The notes under the pieces were generated by a model. That model was not told where the DNA came from. It was given only the letters and a program-made list of their open reading frames with translations, and did no database searches. A program made the position numbers and the translations under genes. A DNA stretch of 64,000 nt from Microcaldota archaeon (GTDB taxonomy: Archaea > Micrarchaeota > Micrarchaeia > Micrarchaeales > CABMGC01): assembly GCA_021797745.1 (NCBI GenBank), contig JAJZZD010000001.1, positions 1-64,000 of the forward strand, written 5' to 3'. Below are positions 27,525 to 36,790 of this stretch, piece after piece. Each line of letters opens with the position of its first letter. Positions within the stretch are counted from its first letter, which is position 1.

Positions 27525-29189
27525 ATGGCAGAAAATCAATTAGGAGGACAACAATACGTTATCTTGCCCGAGGGGGCAAGCAGGATACTCGGCAGGGAAG
27601 CGCAGAGGACTAACATAGCAGTAGCATATGCGGTGTCGAACATAGTCAAGACAACGCTAGGGCCAAAGGGCATGGACAAGATGCTTGTCAGCGAGCTGGG
27701 CGACATAGTCATAACAAACGACGGGGCCTCTATACTCGAGGAAATGAATGTGGAGCATCCTGTAGCAAAGCTGATGGTAGAAATAGCGAAGACGCAGGAC
27801 AAGGAAGTCGGAGACGGAACTACAACTGCAGTGATACTTGCAGGCGAACTGCTGAAGAGCGCCGGAGACCTTATAGACAAGGGCATCAACCCAAATACTA
27901 TAATAAAAGGATATGAGATGGCAGCGCAGAAGGCCGAGGATTTGCTTTCTGAGAACTCTATACCTGTAACAATAGACGACGATGAAAAGCTGAACAAGAT
28001 AGCCATGATAACAATCGCTTCAAAGAACGTAGGCACAGACTCCACAAAGAAATACCTGTCAAAGCTCTCTTTGCAGGCGATAAAGCAGGTGGCAGAGAAG
28101 CGCGACGGGAAACTTGTCATAGACAAGGATTTCATAAAGGTCGAGAAGAAGGAAGGAGGGAGCATAGAGGACACCGAATTCATAAACGGCGTTCTCGTAG
28201 ACAAAGAAATAGCGCATTCAGGCATGCCTAAGTCCGCAAAGAATGCGAAGATAGCCCTTCTCGATGTGGCTATGGAAATCGAAAAGACAGAAACTGACGC
28301 AAGGATAGAAATAACAAGCCCTGAGCAAATGCAGGCATTCCTTCAGCAGGAGGAAAAGATGCTTAAGGACATGACAGAAAAGCTCGCGAAGAGCGGTGCT
28401 AATGTGGTGTTCGTCCAGAAAGGGATAGATGATGTCGCACAGCATTATCTTGCAAAAGCGGGCATAATAGCAGTCAGGCGTGTCAAAAAGAGCGACATGG
28501 AAAAACTGGCAAAGGCCACAGGCGCAAAGATAGTGACAAGCCTCGACGACCTTACGCCAGGCGACCTGGGATTTGCAGGCATGGTTGAGGAAAGGAAGAT
28601 ATCTGGAGAGCAGATGGTATTCGTAGAAAAATGCAAAGACCCAAAGAGTGTGACCATCTTCCTAAGAGGCGGCACAAAGCAGGTTGTCGATGAAATAGAA
28701 AGGGCGGTGACTGACCAGCTAGGAAGTCTGTCGAGTGCGCTCGAAGTCGGCAAGTGCGTATACGGCGGAGGCAGCATAGAAGCCGTGCTCTCAAAAGGAC
28801 TCAGGGAGTACGCAAATGACATAGGAGGCAGGGAGCAGCTGGCAATACAGTCTTTTGCTGATGCACTGGAAATAATACCAAAGACGCTTGCTGACAGCGC
28901 AGGCATGGACTCCATAGACACGATAGTGCAGCTAAGAAGCAAGCAGAAAGGTAAGGACGGAAGAGTGTTCGGTGTCGACGTGCTAAAAGGAGTAATAGGA
29001 GACATGGACAAGCTCGGAGTCATAGAGCCAATGAAAATCAAGCAGCAGGCAATTTCCAGCGCCACAAGCGCAAGCATGCAGATACTGAGAATAGACGACA
29101 TGATCAGCTCGAGAGGAAGGCCCGCTGGCGGAGCGCCAGGAGGCGGACCTGGCGGCATGCCTGGCATGGGCGGAATGGGAGAAGAGTGA
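27525..29189 (+). CDS. ths: thermosome subunit (group II chaperonin)
   Basis: Group II chaperonin motifs; C-terminal GGAPGGGPGGMPGMGGMGEE. Confidence 0.97.
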   Translation: MAENQLGGQQYVILPEGASRILGREAQRTNIAVAYAVSNIVKTTLGPKGMDKMLVSELGDIVITNDGASILEEMNVEHPVAKLMVEIAKTQDKEVGDGTTTAVILAGELLKSAGDLIDKGINPNTIIKGYEMAAQKAEDLLSENSIPVTIDDDEKLNKIAMITIASKNVGTDSTKKYLSKLSLQAIKQVAEKRDGKLVIDKDFIKVEKKEGGSIEDTEFINGVLVDKEIAHSGMPKSAKNAKIALLDVAMEIEKTETDARIEITSPEQMQAFLQQEEKMLKDMTEKLAKSGANVVFVQKGIDDVAQHYLAKAGIIAVRRVKKSDMEKLAKATGAKIVTSLDDLTPGDLGFAGMVEERKISGEQMVFVEKCKDPKSVTIFLRGGTKQVVDEIERAVTDQLGSLSSALEVGKCVYGGGSIEAVLSKGLREYANDIGGREQLAIQSFADALEIIPKTLADSAGMDSIDTIVQLRSKQKGKDGRVFGVDVLKGVIGDMDKLGVIEPMKIKQQAISSATSASMQILRIDDMISSRGRPAGGAPGGGPGGMPGMGGMGEE

Positions 29190-29259
29190 TTAGTGATTAC
29201 TCTTCTTTTTCCATTTTTCCTGTTTTGTTTCTTTACTTTTTTAATTTCTTCCAGTTAGC

Positions 29260-30510
29260 CTACTGCGGTTTTTCCCGGCCGTAAATAAGTTCTGATATGC
29301 CTGCAAAGAAGTCCTCGCTTTTGTCTACGCGGCCTGCCTTCATCAGTACCAGATCGTTGTCGCCAGCTCCAACTACCTCTTTAACGAATGCGCCCTCTTC
29401 AGATATCGTTCTATTGTCATGGGTGAAGACATTCGCATGATTGCCCGCAGAGACAAAATTCATGACTTTTTCCCTGTGCTTATTCGGTATTTTTATCGCC
29501 AGAACCCTGTTGCCGTTTTCTATTTCTGCAGCTATTGCAGAATTGCCGGTATTTTCAAACGCCCCCGATACGTCGAAAATCACGAATTTCTTTAGCTTTT
29601 CTGCCTTGCTCGCCAGGTATGCGCCCCCTGTTTTATCAAACCTCTGTATGAATACGCCTGCGGTAATCAAAAATGCGATTACGATATAATACCATTCTAT
29701 AGGCTCTCCCAGGAATATGAAAGCGAGGGCAAAGGTAATGAAAGGTACCAGAAAATAGAAGTTGGTAACAACTGTTGTTTTCATTGTTTTCAGGGCAACG
29801 TAATACGCGTATGCCGCGATGACGTCGGAGATTATGCCGACATACAATATCGCGCCTATGTTGCCTAAATTCAATGCCGATACCTGTGCACCTGCAGCAA
29901 GGAATGCCAAGCCGAAGAAAGCGAGGCTTATTATGTTGAATATAACAATCGCATTCTCAGTGTTGTAAACATATTTCTTTACCAAAGCAAGGGAAAACGC
30001 CGTGGTAAATGCAACAACAAGCACCGCAGCTATGCCTATTGCCATGCTCGACGGGCTGCCTGCCACTCCCAGCGTATTGCTGAAAGCCAGGAACATTCCC
30101 GCCACTCCGAGTGACATCGAGAAAATCTGTATTTTGCTGACATGCTCCTTGAGAACAAGCGGCAGGAACGGCAGCATGAGCAGCGGGTAGGTTCTGAACA
30201 GAACTGCTGCCAGCGACGCGCTTATAAAATGCTCTCCAAGCAGCATTCCGCTGGTTTGAAAGCCGTAGTTCAAAATTCCTATTACTACTATGGCCAAGAA
30301 AGTGGTTTTATTTCTAAGCATCTGCCTGATGCTGAATTTCTTTCCCAAAACACGGGCAAAACCTATCGATACTGGAACTGCGACAGCGTATGCAAGCAGC
30401 GTAAACTCAAGTATGTCCATGTTCACTGCTAGTTCGAGTACGACCGGCCAAAGTGCAGCTGACATTATTCCTATGAAAAGGTAAACGTAAACATTTCTCT
30501 TTATGCTCAT
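29260..30510 (-). CDS. EamA/DMT-superfamily transporter with C-terminal soluble extension
   Basis: ~10 TM segments with internal EamA repeats, then a ~110-aa soluble tail. Confidence 0.8.
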   Translation of the reverse strand: MSIKRNVYVYLFIGIMSAALWPVVLELAVNMDILEFTLLAYAVAVPVSIGFARVLGKKFSIRQMLRNKTTFLAIVVIGILNYGFQTSGMLLGEHFISASLAAVLFRTYPLLMLPFLPLVLKEHVSKIQIFSMSLGVAGMFLAFSNTLGVAGSPSSMAIGIAAVLVVAFTTAFSLALVKKYVYNTENAIVIFNIISLAFFGLAFLAAGAQVSALNLGNIGAILYVGIISDVIAAYAYYVALKTMKTTVVTNFYFLVPFITFALAFIFLGEPIEWYYIVIAFLITAGVFIQRFDKTGGAYLASKAEKLKKFVIFDVSGAFENTGNSAIAAEIENGNRVLAIKIPNKHREKVMNFVSAGNHANVFTHDNRTISEEGAFVKEVVGAGDNDLVLMKAGRVDKSEDFFAGISELIYGREKPQ

Positions 30511-30567
30511 ATTTAAAGATAAGAATGGTACTGATATAAAATAGTACGAAAAGTAACAAATATATTA

Positions 30568-31647
30568 ATGTTATTCGTTATTTTGGGCAACGACAGTGAT
30601 GCTATGAAAGAAATCCCCTATGAATTCCACAGCTCTTTCAACGACAGATACGCAGTGGCAAGCAGGAAAATACTGCGCATTTTATCTGAGAATTCAAGGA
30701 CGCCCATATCTGGCATTGCGAAAGACGTGAACCTGTCAAGGAAAAGCGCAAAAGACAGGCTCAAGAAATTGGAAGAGGAATTCGGAATAAAATATACACT
30801 GGAATTGAATGAAGAAGTATTGGGGTTGACAGTGCCTCACATCATACTCGCAAATTTCACGCTCGAGCCCGATTACGAGCATATCGCCAAAATGCTTAAA
30901 GATTCGCACGTGGTGCAGGCGGCTTTTTCAGTGAAAAATAAGAGACAGATCGTCATATATGCGCTTGCATCTTCGTACAAGGACTACACCTATGAAGATA
31001 ACAAGATACTTACGCAGCTCTCGGAATATGGAGTGGACTGGCAGTCGTCAGAGTTGGTGCACAAGCAACTCGGCTTCTTCCCGTTCAGGAACGAACTGAT
31101 AGACAGGCTTGGTATAAAGCCAAAATACAAGGACATGCTTAAAGTACTTAACGATAATTCCAGGGCGTCATTTCAGGAAATATCGAAGAGGTTGGGCATG
31201 CATTTCAATACCGTCGCGTATACCTTCAATAAGCTTATGAATAAAAATTACATCATACGGCCCACATTGACTATGGACGTTCCAAAAGACATTGAGCTCA
31301 TGTTCTTTTTCGTCAAATACACGCCTAAGTTGGACTTCGAAAAGTCAGCAGTAAAAATACGTAAAGCCTTCAAGAGCGACGACGAATATTCGCTGGTAAG
31401 CAGGTACATACTTTGCGCACCGCTCATAGGTGCCTTCGGTCACTTCGGCATAGGCGCTTTTGACAACTACAAATCCGCATACGAGCACGTAGCGCAATTT
31501 CATAGGCAAACCCTTGACGGCCATATATCAAAAGTAGTCGTTGGCGCTATAGACAAGGTGCTTTTGGGAAGGCTGCCGATAAGGAGTATGGATACGAAGA
31601 AAGAATACAGGACCATAGACTGGTCAGTTAATGAGCAGAGCCAATAA
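30568..31647 (+). CDS. Lrp/AsnC-like regulator with two HTH domains
   Basis: ILRILSENSRTPISGIAKDVNLSRKSAKDRLKKLEEEFGI and LKVLNDNSRASFQEISKRLGMHFNTVAYTFNKLM. Confidence 0.8.
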   Translation: MLFVILGNDSDAMKEIPYEFHSSFNDRYAVASRKILRILSENSRTPISGIAKDVNLSRKSAKDRLKKLEEEFGIKYTLELNEEVLGLTVPHIILANFTLEPDYEHIAKMLKDSHVVQAAFSVKNKRQIVIYALASSYKDYTYEDNKILTQLSEYGVDWQSSELVHKQLGFFPFRNELIDRLGIKPKYKDMLKVLNDNSRASFQEISKRLGMHFNTVAYTFNKLMNKNYIIRPTLTMDVPKDIELMFFFVKYTPKLDFEKSAVKIRKAFKSDDEYSLVSRYILCAPLIGAFGHFGIGAFDNYKSAYEHVAQFHRQTLDGHISKVVVGAIDKVLLGRLPIRSMDTKKEYRTIDWSVNEQSQ

Positions 31648-31668
31648 GCGTCATGCCGCAAAGATCAT

Positions 31669-32271
31669 TCATTTTTGACCGCGCTTAATCACTAATCCTG
31701 AAACTAAGCGGTTAGATGCGCGTGCTTTGACCTTATCGCACCACGCGTGCGTCAGTAGAATCCTGAATAAAGGATACTTTTTGCCCCGGCTTGACGCAAT
31801 CCTGATACATTTCCCTCCGTATGATCTGATCAGTGCTATCCCTTCTTTAGTTACGCCTACCGCGTAAGCAGTTCTCGGCAAATCGAACCTATCTTCTATT
31901 GCAGAAGCCCGCCCATACATAAGTGCAGCTACCCTCTCCTTCTTTTCGTCGCCTTTCCCTACGGCACCGATTCCCTCGAAATAGACAAAACCAGATTTTC
32001 GCATATATTTCGGCTTTACGTAATGCACCACGCTAAAGGGCGCGACACCGTTCCTTGCCAATAAGTGGTTTCTGCCGTAGGCATTTATCACGAACATGTC
32101 TGCGAAACCGATGAATTTTTCTCCCTCGCGCAGGGTACAAAACATGTATTTGTTCTTCTTCCATGCCTTTAGCATGTCCTTAAAAGGCATGGCGTCCTCG
32201 CCGAAAATAGCTTTCTCAAAGGTTGCAATTTTCCTGAGCATCGCGCGTCTGCACGGATTTTCAAATATCAT
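31669..32271 (-). CDS. hypothetical protein (possible GNAT-like fold)
   Basis: 200-aa ORF; weak acetyltransferase-like pattern only. Confidence 0.5.
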   Translation of the reverse strand: MIFENPCRRAMLRKIATFEKAIFGEDAMPFKDMLKAWKKNKYMFCTLREGEKFIGFADMFVINAYGRNHLLARNGVAPFSVVHYVKPKYMRKSGFVYFEGIGAVGKGDEKKERVAALMYGRASAIEDRFDLPRTAYAVGVTKEGIALIRSYGGKCIRIASSRGKKYPLFRILLTHAWCDKVKARASNRLVSGLVIKRGQK

Positions 32272-32300
32272 ACAAGCACTATTTCAGATGTCTTAGGTAT

Positions 32301-32978
32301 TTGCTATTTAATACTGCAGTTTGTCAGATGCTTTCAATGCTGGCAGCGCATTATTTACTTAACATTTTTATGGCTTTCACGGTAAATAACCCCGTGTCGA
32401 ACATAATAATAGTCGTGGGCACGCAGGGGGCCGGCAAGACTTCGGTTTTAGCAGGATTGAAGGAAGCCAAAGTGGTGAACATGGGCGACGAAACGCTCAG
32501 GATGGCATCGAAGAAGCTTGGAATCAAGAATAGAGACGAACTGAGAAAAATAAAGCACTATGAGCGCGTATCAGCTCCGTGGCGCAGGCAGATATTCAAA
32601 GATCTTGTAAATAAGAAGGGGAATATTTTCGTAGATACACATGCAAGCATAAAGGCTGGCAACAAATACACGCCGGGGATACTCACCGATGACCTTACTA
32701 TCCTCGGCAGAAACCTTAAGGCGATAATTTACGTAGATGCCGACACAAAATCAATACTCGCAAGAAGGTCAAAAGATGCCGGCACAGGCAAGAGGTCAGG
32801 CAGGGAGAACGATATGGCTGAAGAAATAAAATTGCACAGGCAGATAAACCTCGCCATATGCACGTTCTTTTCAGTACTGATGAACATACCTCTTTATACC
32901 ATTGAAAATGAGGACGGCAGGCTCGCCGAAGCGCAGAACATGGCAAATGAAATCGCAAGGAATGAATTCGGCAAATGA
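32301..32978 (+). CDS. adkA: archaeal-type adenylate kinase (AdkA family), paralog 2; real start probably near 32393 (GTG, MSNIIIVVGTQGAGKTS)
   Basis: IIIVVGTQGAGKTSVLAGLKEAKVVNMGDETLRMA; followed by EMC3/DUF106 as in archaeal secY-adk clusters. Confidence 0.88.
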   Translation: MLFNTAVCQMLSMLAAHYLLNIFMAFTVNNPVSNIIIVVGTQGAGKTSVLAGLKEAKVVNMGDETLRMASKKLGIKNRDELRKIKHYERVSAPWRRQIFKDLVNKKGNIFVDTHASIKAGNKYTPGILTDDLTILGRNLKAIIYVDADTKSILARRSKDAGTGKRSGRENDMAEEIKLHRQINLAICTFFSVLMNIPLYTIENEDGRLAEAQNMANEIARNEFGK

Positions 32979-33528
32979 CAACATGCTGTTTCCCGGTTCA
33001 ACAGAAACTAATTTATACCTGAAAAATAACATAGTGTGGAAAAACAACGGCACAGATGGCATGATTTACATACTTTTCGCAGAATTGGCAATTGTAGCGC
33101 TTCTTTACATTGCCTTGTATATGTTTCTGCAAAGGCGGATAGGCAACCCCATCCGCAGCAAGGAGATACAGGCGCTGATAAAGATGAAACAGGTAGAGCT
33201 CAGGGAGCTGCAGAAGCAGAATGTTGACCGTCAGGTACTCATGATGAAGCAAAAAGAGATAATGCCGCTCTTTTCGGAAAGCATGAAGATCCAGTTCAAG
33301 CCGATGCTGATAATACTGCCTGTGTTCTTAGCAATTTTTTATCTGGTTTTGCCGCAGATATTTCCGCCTAACCTTACATTCAGCATATTTTCAATATCGC
33401 TTAGCTACCAGTGGACATTCATACTGCTTACATTTGCCGGCGTCACAATTGCAAATGTTGCTTTCTCGGTGCGTGACAACAAAAGGCTTAGGGCACAGAC
33501 CGCAGCAAAGAATGAAATACAGGTATGA
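32962..33528 (+). CDS. EMC3/TMCO1 (DUF106) family membrane insertase-like protein; ORF track start 32902 is probably too early
   Basis: IYILFAELAIVALLYIALYMFLQRRIGNPIRSKEIQALIKMKQVELRELQK…MKQKEIMPLFSESMKIQFKPMLIILP. Confidence 0.82.
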   Translation: MNSANDNMLFPGSTETNLYLKNNIVWKNNGTDGMIYILFAELAIVALLYIALYMFLQRRIGNPIRSKEIQALIKMKQVELRELQKQNVDRQVLMMKQKEIMPLFSESMKIQFKPMLIILPVFLAIFYLVLPQIFPPNLTFSIFSISLSYQWTFILLTFAGVTIANVAFSVRDNKRLRAQTAAKNEIQV

Positions 33529-33591
33529 AACATACCTGCAAGATATCTGATTTAAATCCTGCTTTAGTTCATGACGAAAAGATAAGCTGCT

Positions 33592-33864
33592 TTACGCGCT
33601 GCTGTCGTCTATGCCTGACATGGCTTCTTCCTGCAATTCATGGTTGCCGTTACCGAACGGCCTAAATACTATTTCATTCGCGTGCGCGTCAAGTGTGCTG
33701 TGGCCGTTGCGTTCATATTCCTTAAGCTCTTTTATTGCGCCTTCGAAAGCAGGAACAAGGTCGTTACGTCCCTTTTCATGCGCTATACGCACTGCATTTT
33801 CAAGTATTTTGAAACCTATTTTTATTGGCGCTTTGTTTTCTGCCATATACTCATCTGTTCGCAA
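33592..33864 (-). CDS. hypothetical protein
   Basis: 90-aa ORF overlapping the next minus-strand ORF by 14 bp. Confidence 0.55.
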   Translation of the reverse strand: MRTDEYMAENKAPIKIGFKILENAVRIAHEKGRNDLVPAFEGAIKELKEYERNGHSTLDAHANEIVFRPFGNGNHELQEEAMSGIDDSSA

Positions 33865-35305
33865 CTCTCAAAAGTGGTTTCAACGCCTGCTGCTCGGTTT
33901 TAACAATCGGCTCTCCGTCAACCACATAGTCATAGTTTGTCGGTGCGCTCTCTCTGATAAAATTGCCGTTTTCGCGCTTGCCTGCTATCATAAAAGGCAG
34001 AGGATTGGTAGGGTCCACAACATATACGCTATTGTTAATCTCTACTTCTACCCACGCGTGCAACGACTCGCTGTCATTGCTGTCTGCCGCACCTGACACA
34101 AAGCGCGGCTTCACGTTAGTATTTCCTCTCAAATATTCTCTTTCAAGCACCTCGTAAAGCATCAGGGCATGCTCAAAACACACCCCCTCGTGAAAGAAGT
34201 ACGACAGAGGTATTGTCGACTTGTCACCAGGATAGTTCTCTGCATGTTTCATACTGTAATGCATGCTTTTATATACTGCACGTGCCAAGCCCACTACGTT
34301 TTCCAGCTCTGCTGCGTTATTACCCGCAAGCGAAGCAATTTCCGCCTTAGCGTATGCCGACAACGGATTGCTATGTGCCGAAGTTTCAAGGTCATCCAGA
34401 TGCTGCGATAGCAGTTTGTCGTTTAGCCCCGGCATTATTATGGTATATGCGACTGTTGTTATGTTAGGCATTTTGCCGTTTTGGTCAACTGGAAACCAGT
34501 AATCTTTCATATCTATTGTTATTTTCGAATTGTCTGGCACGTTTTTGTTTATGATCCCGAGTCGTGGCGGTTCCTTGTCGAATTCTATCAGTGTGTTCTT
34601 CCCAACTGTAGATTCCCATATATAAAGTATCTCAAGTTCTTTAGGGTCTGCTGCAGTAAGCTTCGCGTGCATGCCGCTTCTCACCGTGGAATTGTATATG
34701 TAAGTCCTGCCAGCGCCCGCGTCTATCGAAGCGTTATCTTCAACAACTGACGTCCTGACCTGTATTACGCCGTTTATGCCTACTGTTTTCAGAGTCGCAT
34801 TACTGCCTATTGATGAATCGTACACTAAGTTTTTGTCCCCGTGCGCATATTGTCCCTCTTTGCCAAACGAAACCAGCGCCGCACCGTCTGCTATTTTTGC
34901 GTTTTGAAGCTCGAAAGTTCCGTAAACTACTGCCGTTGCTGCTATGTAAGTATTTTTATCTAGTACCTTTACACCGTCTCCTATGAATCCACCCTTAGTT
35001 CCGTCAGGGTTTACATATCTTGTAAAATGTAGCGTTTTCTGTGTGCCATTGACATCTATTGTGACAGTTGCGGAATTATGCTTCTCGCGTCTTTTAGACC
35101 GCAAATCAGCAAGCATGCCGCTTACATTGTCCTGCGTAATCTGCGTTTTATTTTCAGTAGCTTGATGTTCTTTCGGCGGGTGCGGATAAGGCAAATCCTT
35201 TTGCGCTACTGGCTGGTTTGGACCTGAAGCAATAAGTATTTTTAATGCGTCTACCATAACTACCGCGTTTTGGCCGCCTGCCGGATTTAATGCCGTGCCA
35301 GGCAT
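33851..35305 (-). CDS. transglutaminase-like (Cys-His-Asp) domain protein with N-terminal repeat (beta-helix-like) region
   Basis: HEGVCFEHALMLYEVL…SESLHAWVEVEINNSVYVVDPTNP catalytic-triad pattern; preceding repeats (YIAATAVVYGTFELQNAKIADGAALV…NASIDAGAGRTYIYNSTVRSG). Confidence 0.65.
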   Translation of the reverse strand: MPGTALNPAGGQNAVVMVDALKILIASGPNQPVAQKDLPYPHPPKEHQATENKTQITQDNVSGMLADLRSKRREKHNSATVTIDVNGTQKTLHFTRYVNPDGTKGGFIGDGVKVLDKNTYIAATAVVYGTFELQNAKIADGAALVSFGKEGQYAHGDKNLVYDSSIGSNATLKTVGINGVIQVRTSVVEDNASIDAGAGRTYIYNSTVRSGMHAKLTAADPKELEILYIWESTVGKNTLIEFDKEPPRLGIINKNVPDNSKITIDMKDYWFPVDQNGKMPNITTVAYTIIMPGLNDKLLSQHLDDLETSAHSNPLSAYAKAEIASLAGNNAAELENVVGLARAVYKSMHYSMKHAENYPGDKSTIPLSYFFHEGVCFEHALMLYEVLEREYLRGNTNVKPRFVSGAADSNDSESLHAWVEVEINNSVYVVDPTNPLPFMIAGKRENGNFIRESAPTNYDYVVDGEPIVKTEQQALKPLLRVANR

Positions 35306-35511
35306 TAACCTTATAATATACGCACGTAAAGCGTTAAAACATTGTGGATCCGAGGTTTACTTTTATTACTTGCCTCTTGCGCGTGTATTTCAGTATTCGA
35401 AGCGGATTCAGCGCAATTTCCGCAATTCGCAGGATTGCAAAACAGCAACGTATAAATATGTTGCAATGTCAAACAGAATTCGCTTTTAAGGGCATAATTT
35501 AGGTGTAGCTA

Positions 35512-35838
35512 ATGCCAAAACCGATGCACAGGTCAAGAAGTTTCAGGAAGCTTAACAGGGTTTCGCCCAGCGGCAGGCATCTCCTCCATTTCGAGAGAAA
35601 GCAGAATTCAATACCCCACTGCGGAATCTGTGGAGCAGAGCTTAATGGAATAAGCATGTCAGCCAATCCTAAGGGTAGGACAAGGAGGAGCAACGCAAGA
35701 AAGTTCGGCGGAGTTCTTTGCTCATCATGCGCATCTGAGGTAATAAAGCTCTCCAGCAGGGTGGAAAACGGAGAAATGAAGCTTAACGACATAGGCATAA
35801 AGCAGCGCAACTACGTGCTTCAAATGGCATCACACTGA
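35512..35838 (+). CDS. rpl34e: ribosomal protein L34e
   Basis: RSRSFRKLNRVSPSGRHLLHFERKQNSIPHCGICGAELNGI. Confidence 0.9.
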   Translation: MPKPMHRSRSFRKLNRVSPSGRHLLHFERKQNSIPHCGICGAELNGISMSANPKGRTRRSNARKFGGVLCSSCASEVIKLSSRVENGEMKLNDIGIKQRNYVLQMASH

Positions 35839-35907
35839 GTAAATCTTTTCCTCATGTTAATGCAGGCAGTGCGGATCGTATATTAAATTTCACTTCGATA
35901 ACTGCAC

Positions 35908-36468
35908 ATGAAAGCCATAATCATATGTGGGTGGTCTGCCACTGGGAAAACCACAGTGGCAAAAATAATTTCCGAGAAGTTAGGAATAAAGCTGCTTTCT
36001 GGTTCCGAAATTCTTATGTCGATGGCAAAAGAAAAGGGTTATTCGCCTAATGGCGATGACTGGTGGGATACTGAACAGGGGATGAAATTCCTTGCCGAAC
36101 GCACTAAGAACTTCGACTTTGACAAGGAGGTTGACAGGAGGCTCATAAAAGAAGCGGAAAAGGGAAATGTAGTTATGACAAGTTACACTCTGCCTTTTAT
36201 CTCGAAAGAGGGAATAAAGATATGGCTCGATGCGAGCGAGAAAAATCGTGCCATGCGTATGTCTCACAGGGATCGCATAACTTTTGAAGCAGCGTCAAAA
36301 GTGCTAAAAGCAAGGGACAAGGAAAACGGAGAACTTTACCTTAAAATGTATGATATTCGCTTTGGAAAGGACTTTTCGCCTTTTGACATGGTAATAGACG
36401 CAAATTCGGCAACTGCTGAAGAAATAGCGTCTTTGATAATGGAATACGCGAAAAAGGCATTCGCTTAA
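35908..36468 (+). CDS. cmk: cytidylate kinase
   Basis: IIICGWSATGKTTVAKIISEKLGIKLLSGSEI; between L34e and L14e. Confidence 0.88.
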   Translation: MKAIIICGWSATGKTTVAKIISEKLGIKLLSGSEILMSMAKEKGYSPNGDDWWDTEQGMKFLAERTKNFDFDKEVDRRLIKEAEKGNVVMTSYTLPFISKEGIKIWLDASEKNRAMRMSHRDRITFEAASKVLKARDKENGELYLKMYDIRFGKDFSPFDMVIDANSATAEEIASLIMEYAKKAFA

Positions 36469-36535
36469 AAGCAACGCACATGCAACCTGGCAGTTTTTAA
36501 TTATTGTCTTTCAATTATATTCGATTTGTGATTTT

Positions 36536-36775
36536 ATGGCGGCAATAGAAGTAGGAAGAGTTTGCATAAAGAAGTCAGGGCACGACGCCGGAGACAAGGC
36601 GGTTATAACTAAAGTTGAGGACGAAAAATTCGTCCGCATAGTCACTTCCAGTAGGGGCAAGGAAAGAAGGTGCAACATAAAGCACCTTGAGCTTCTCTCG
36701 GAAAAGACCGACCCGAATAACAAAAATCAATTGGCCCAGGCTCTCGGTATTGAGGTCAAAGCAAATTCCAAATAA
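36536..36775 (+). CDS. rpl14e: ribosomal protein L14e
   Basis: IEVGRVCIKKSGHDAGDKAVITKVEDEKFVRIV…RRCNIKHLELL. Confidence 0.92.
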   Translation: MAAIEVGRVCIKKSGHDAGDKAVITKVEDEKFVRIVTSSRGKERRCNIKHLELLSEKTDPNNKNQLAQALGIEVKANSK

Positions 36776-36790
36776 AAGGTACGCGATTTA

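Noticed and set aside
27536-29167. Minus-strand ORFs of 229 and 240 aa
   Set aside because: Antisense to the thermosome gene; Ser/Pro/Ile-rich spurious frames.
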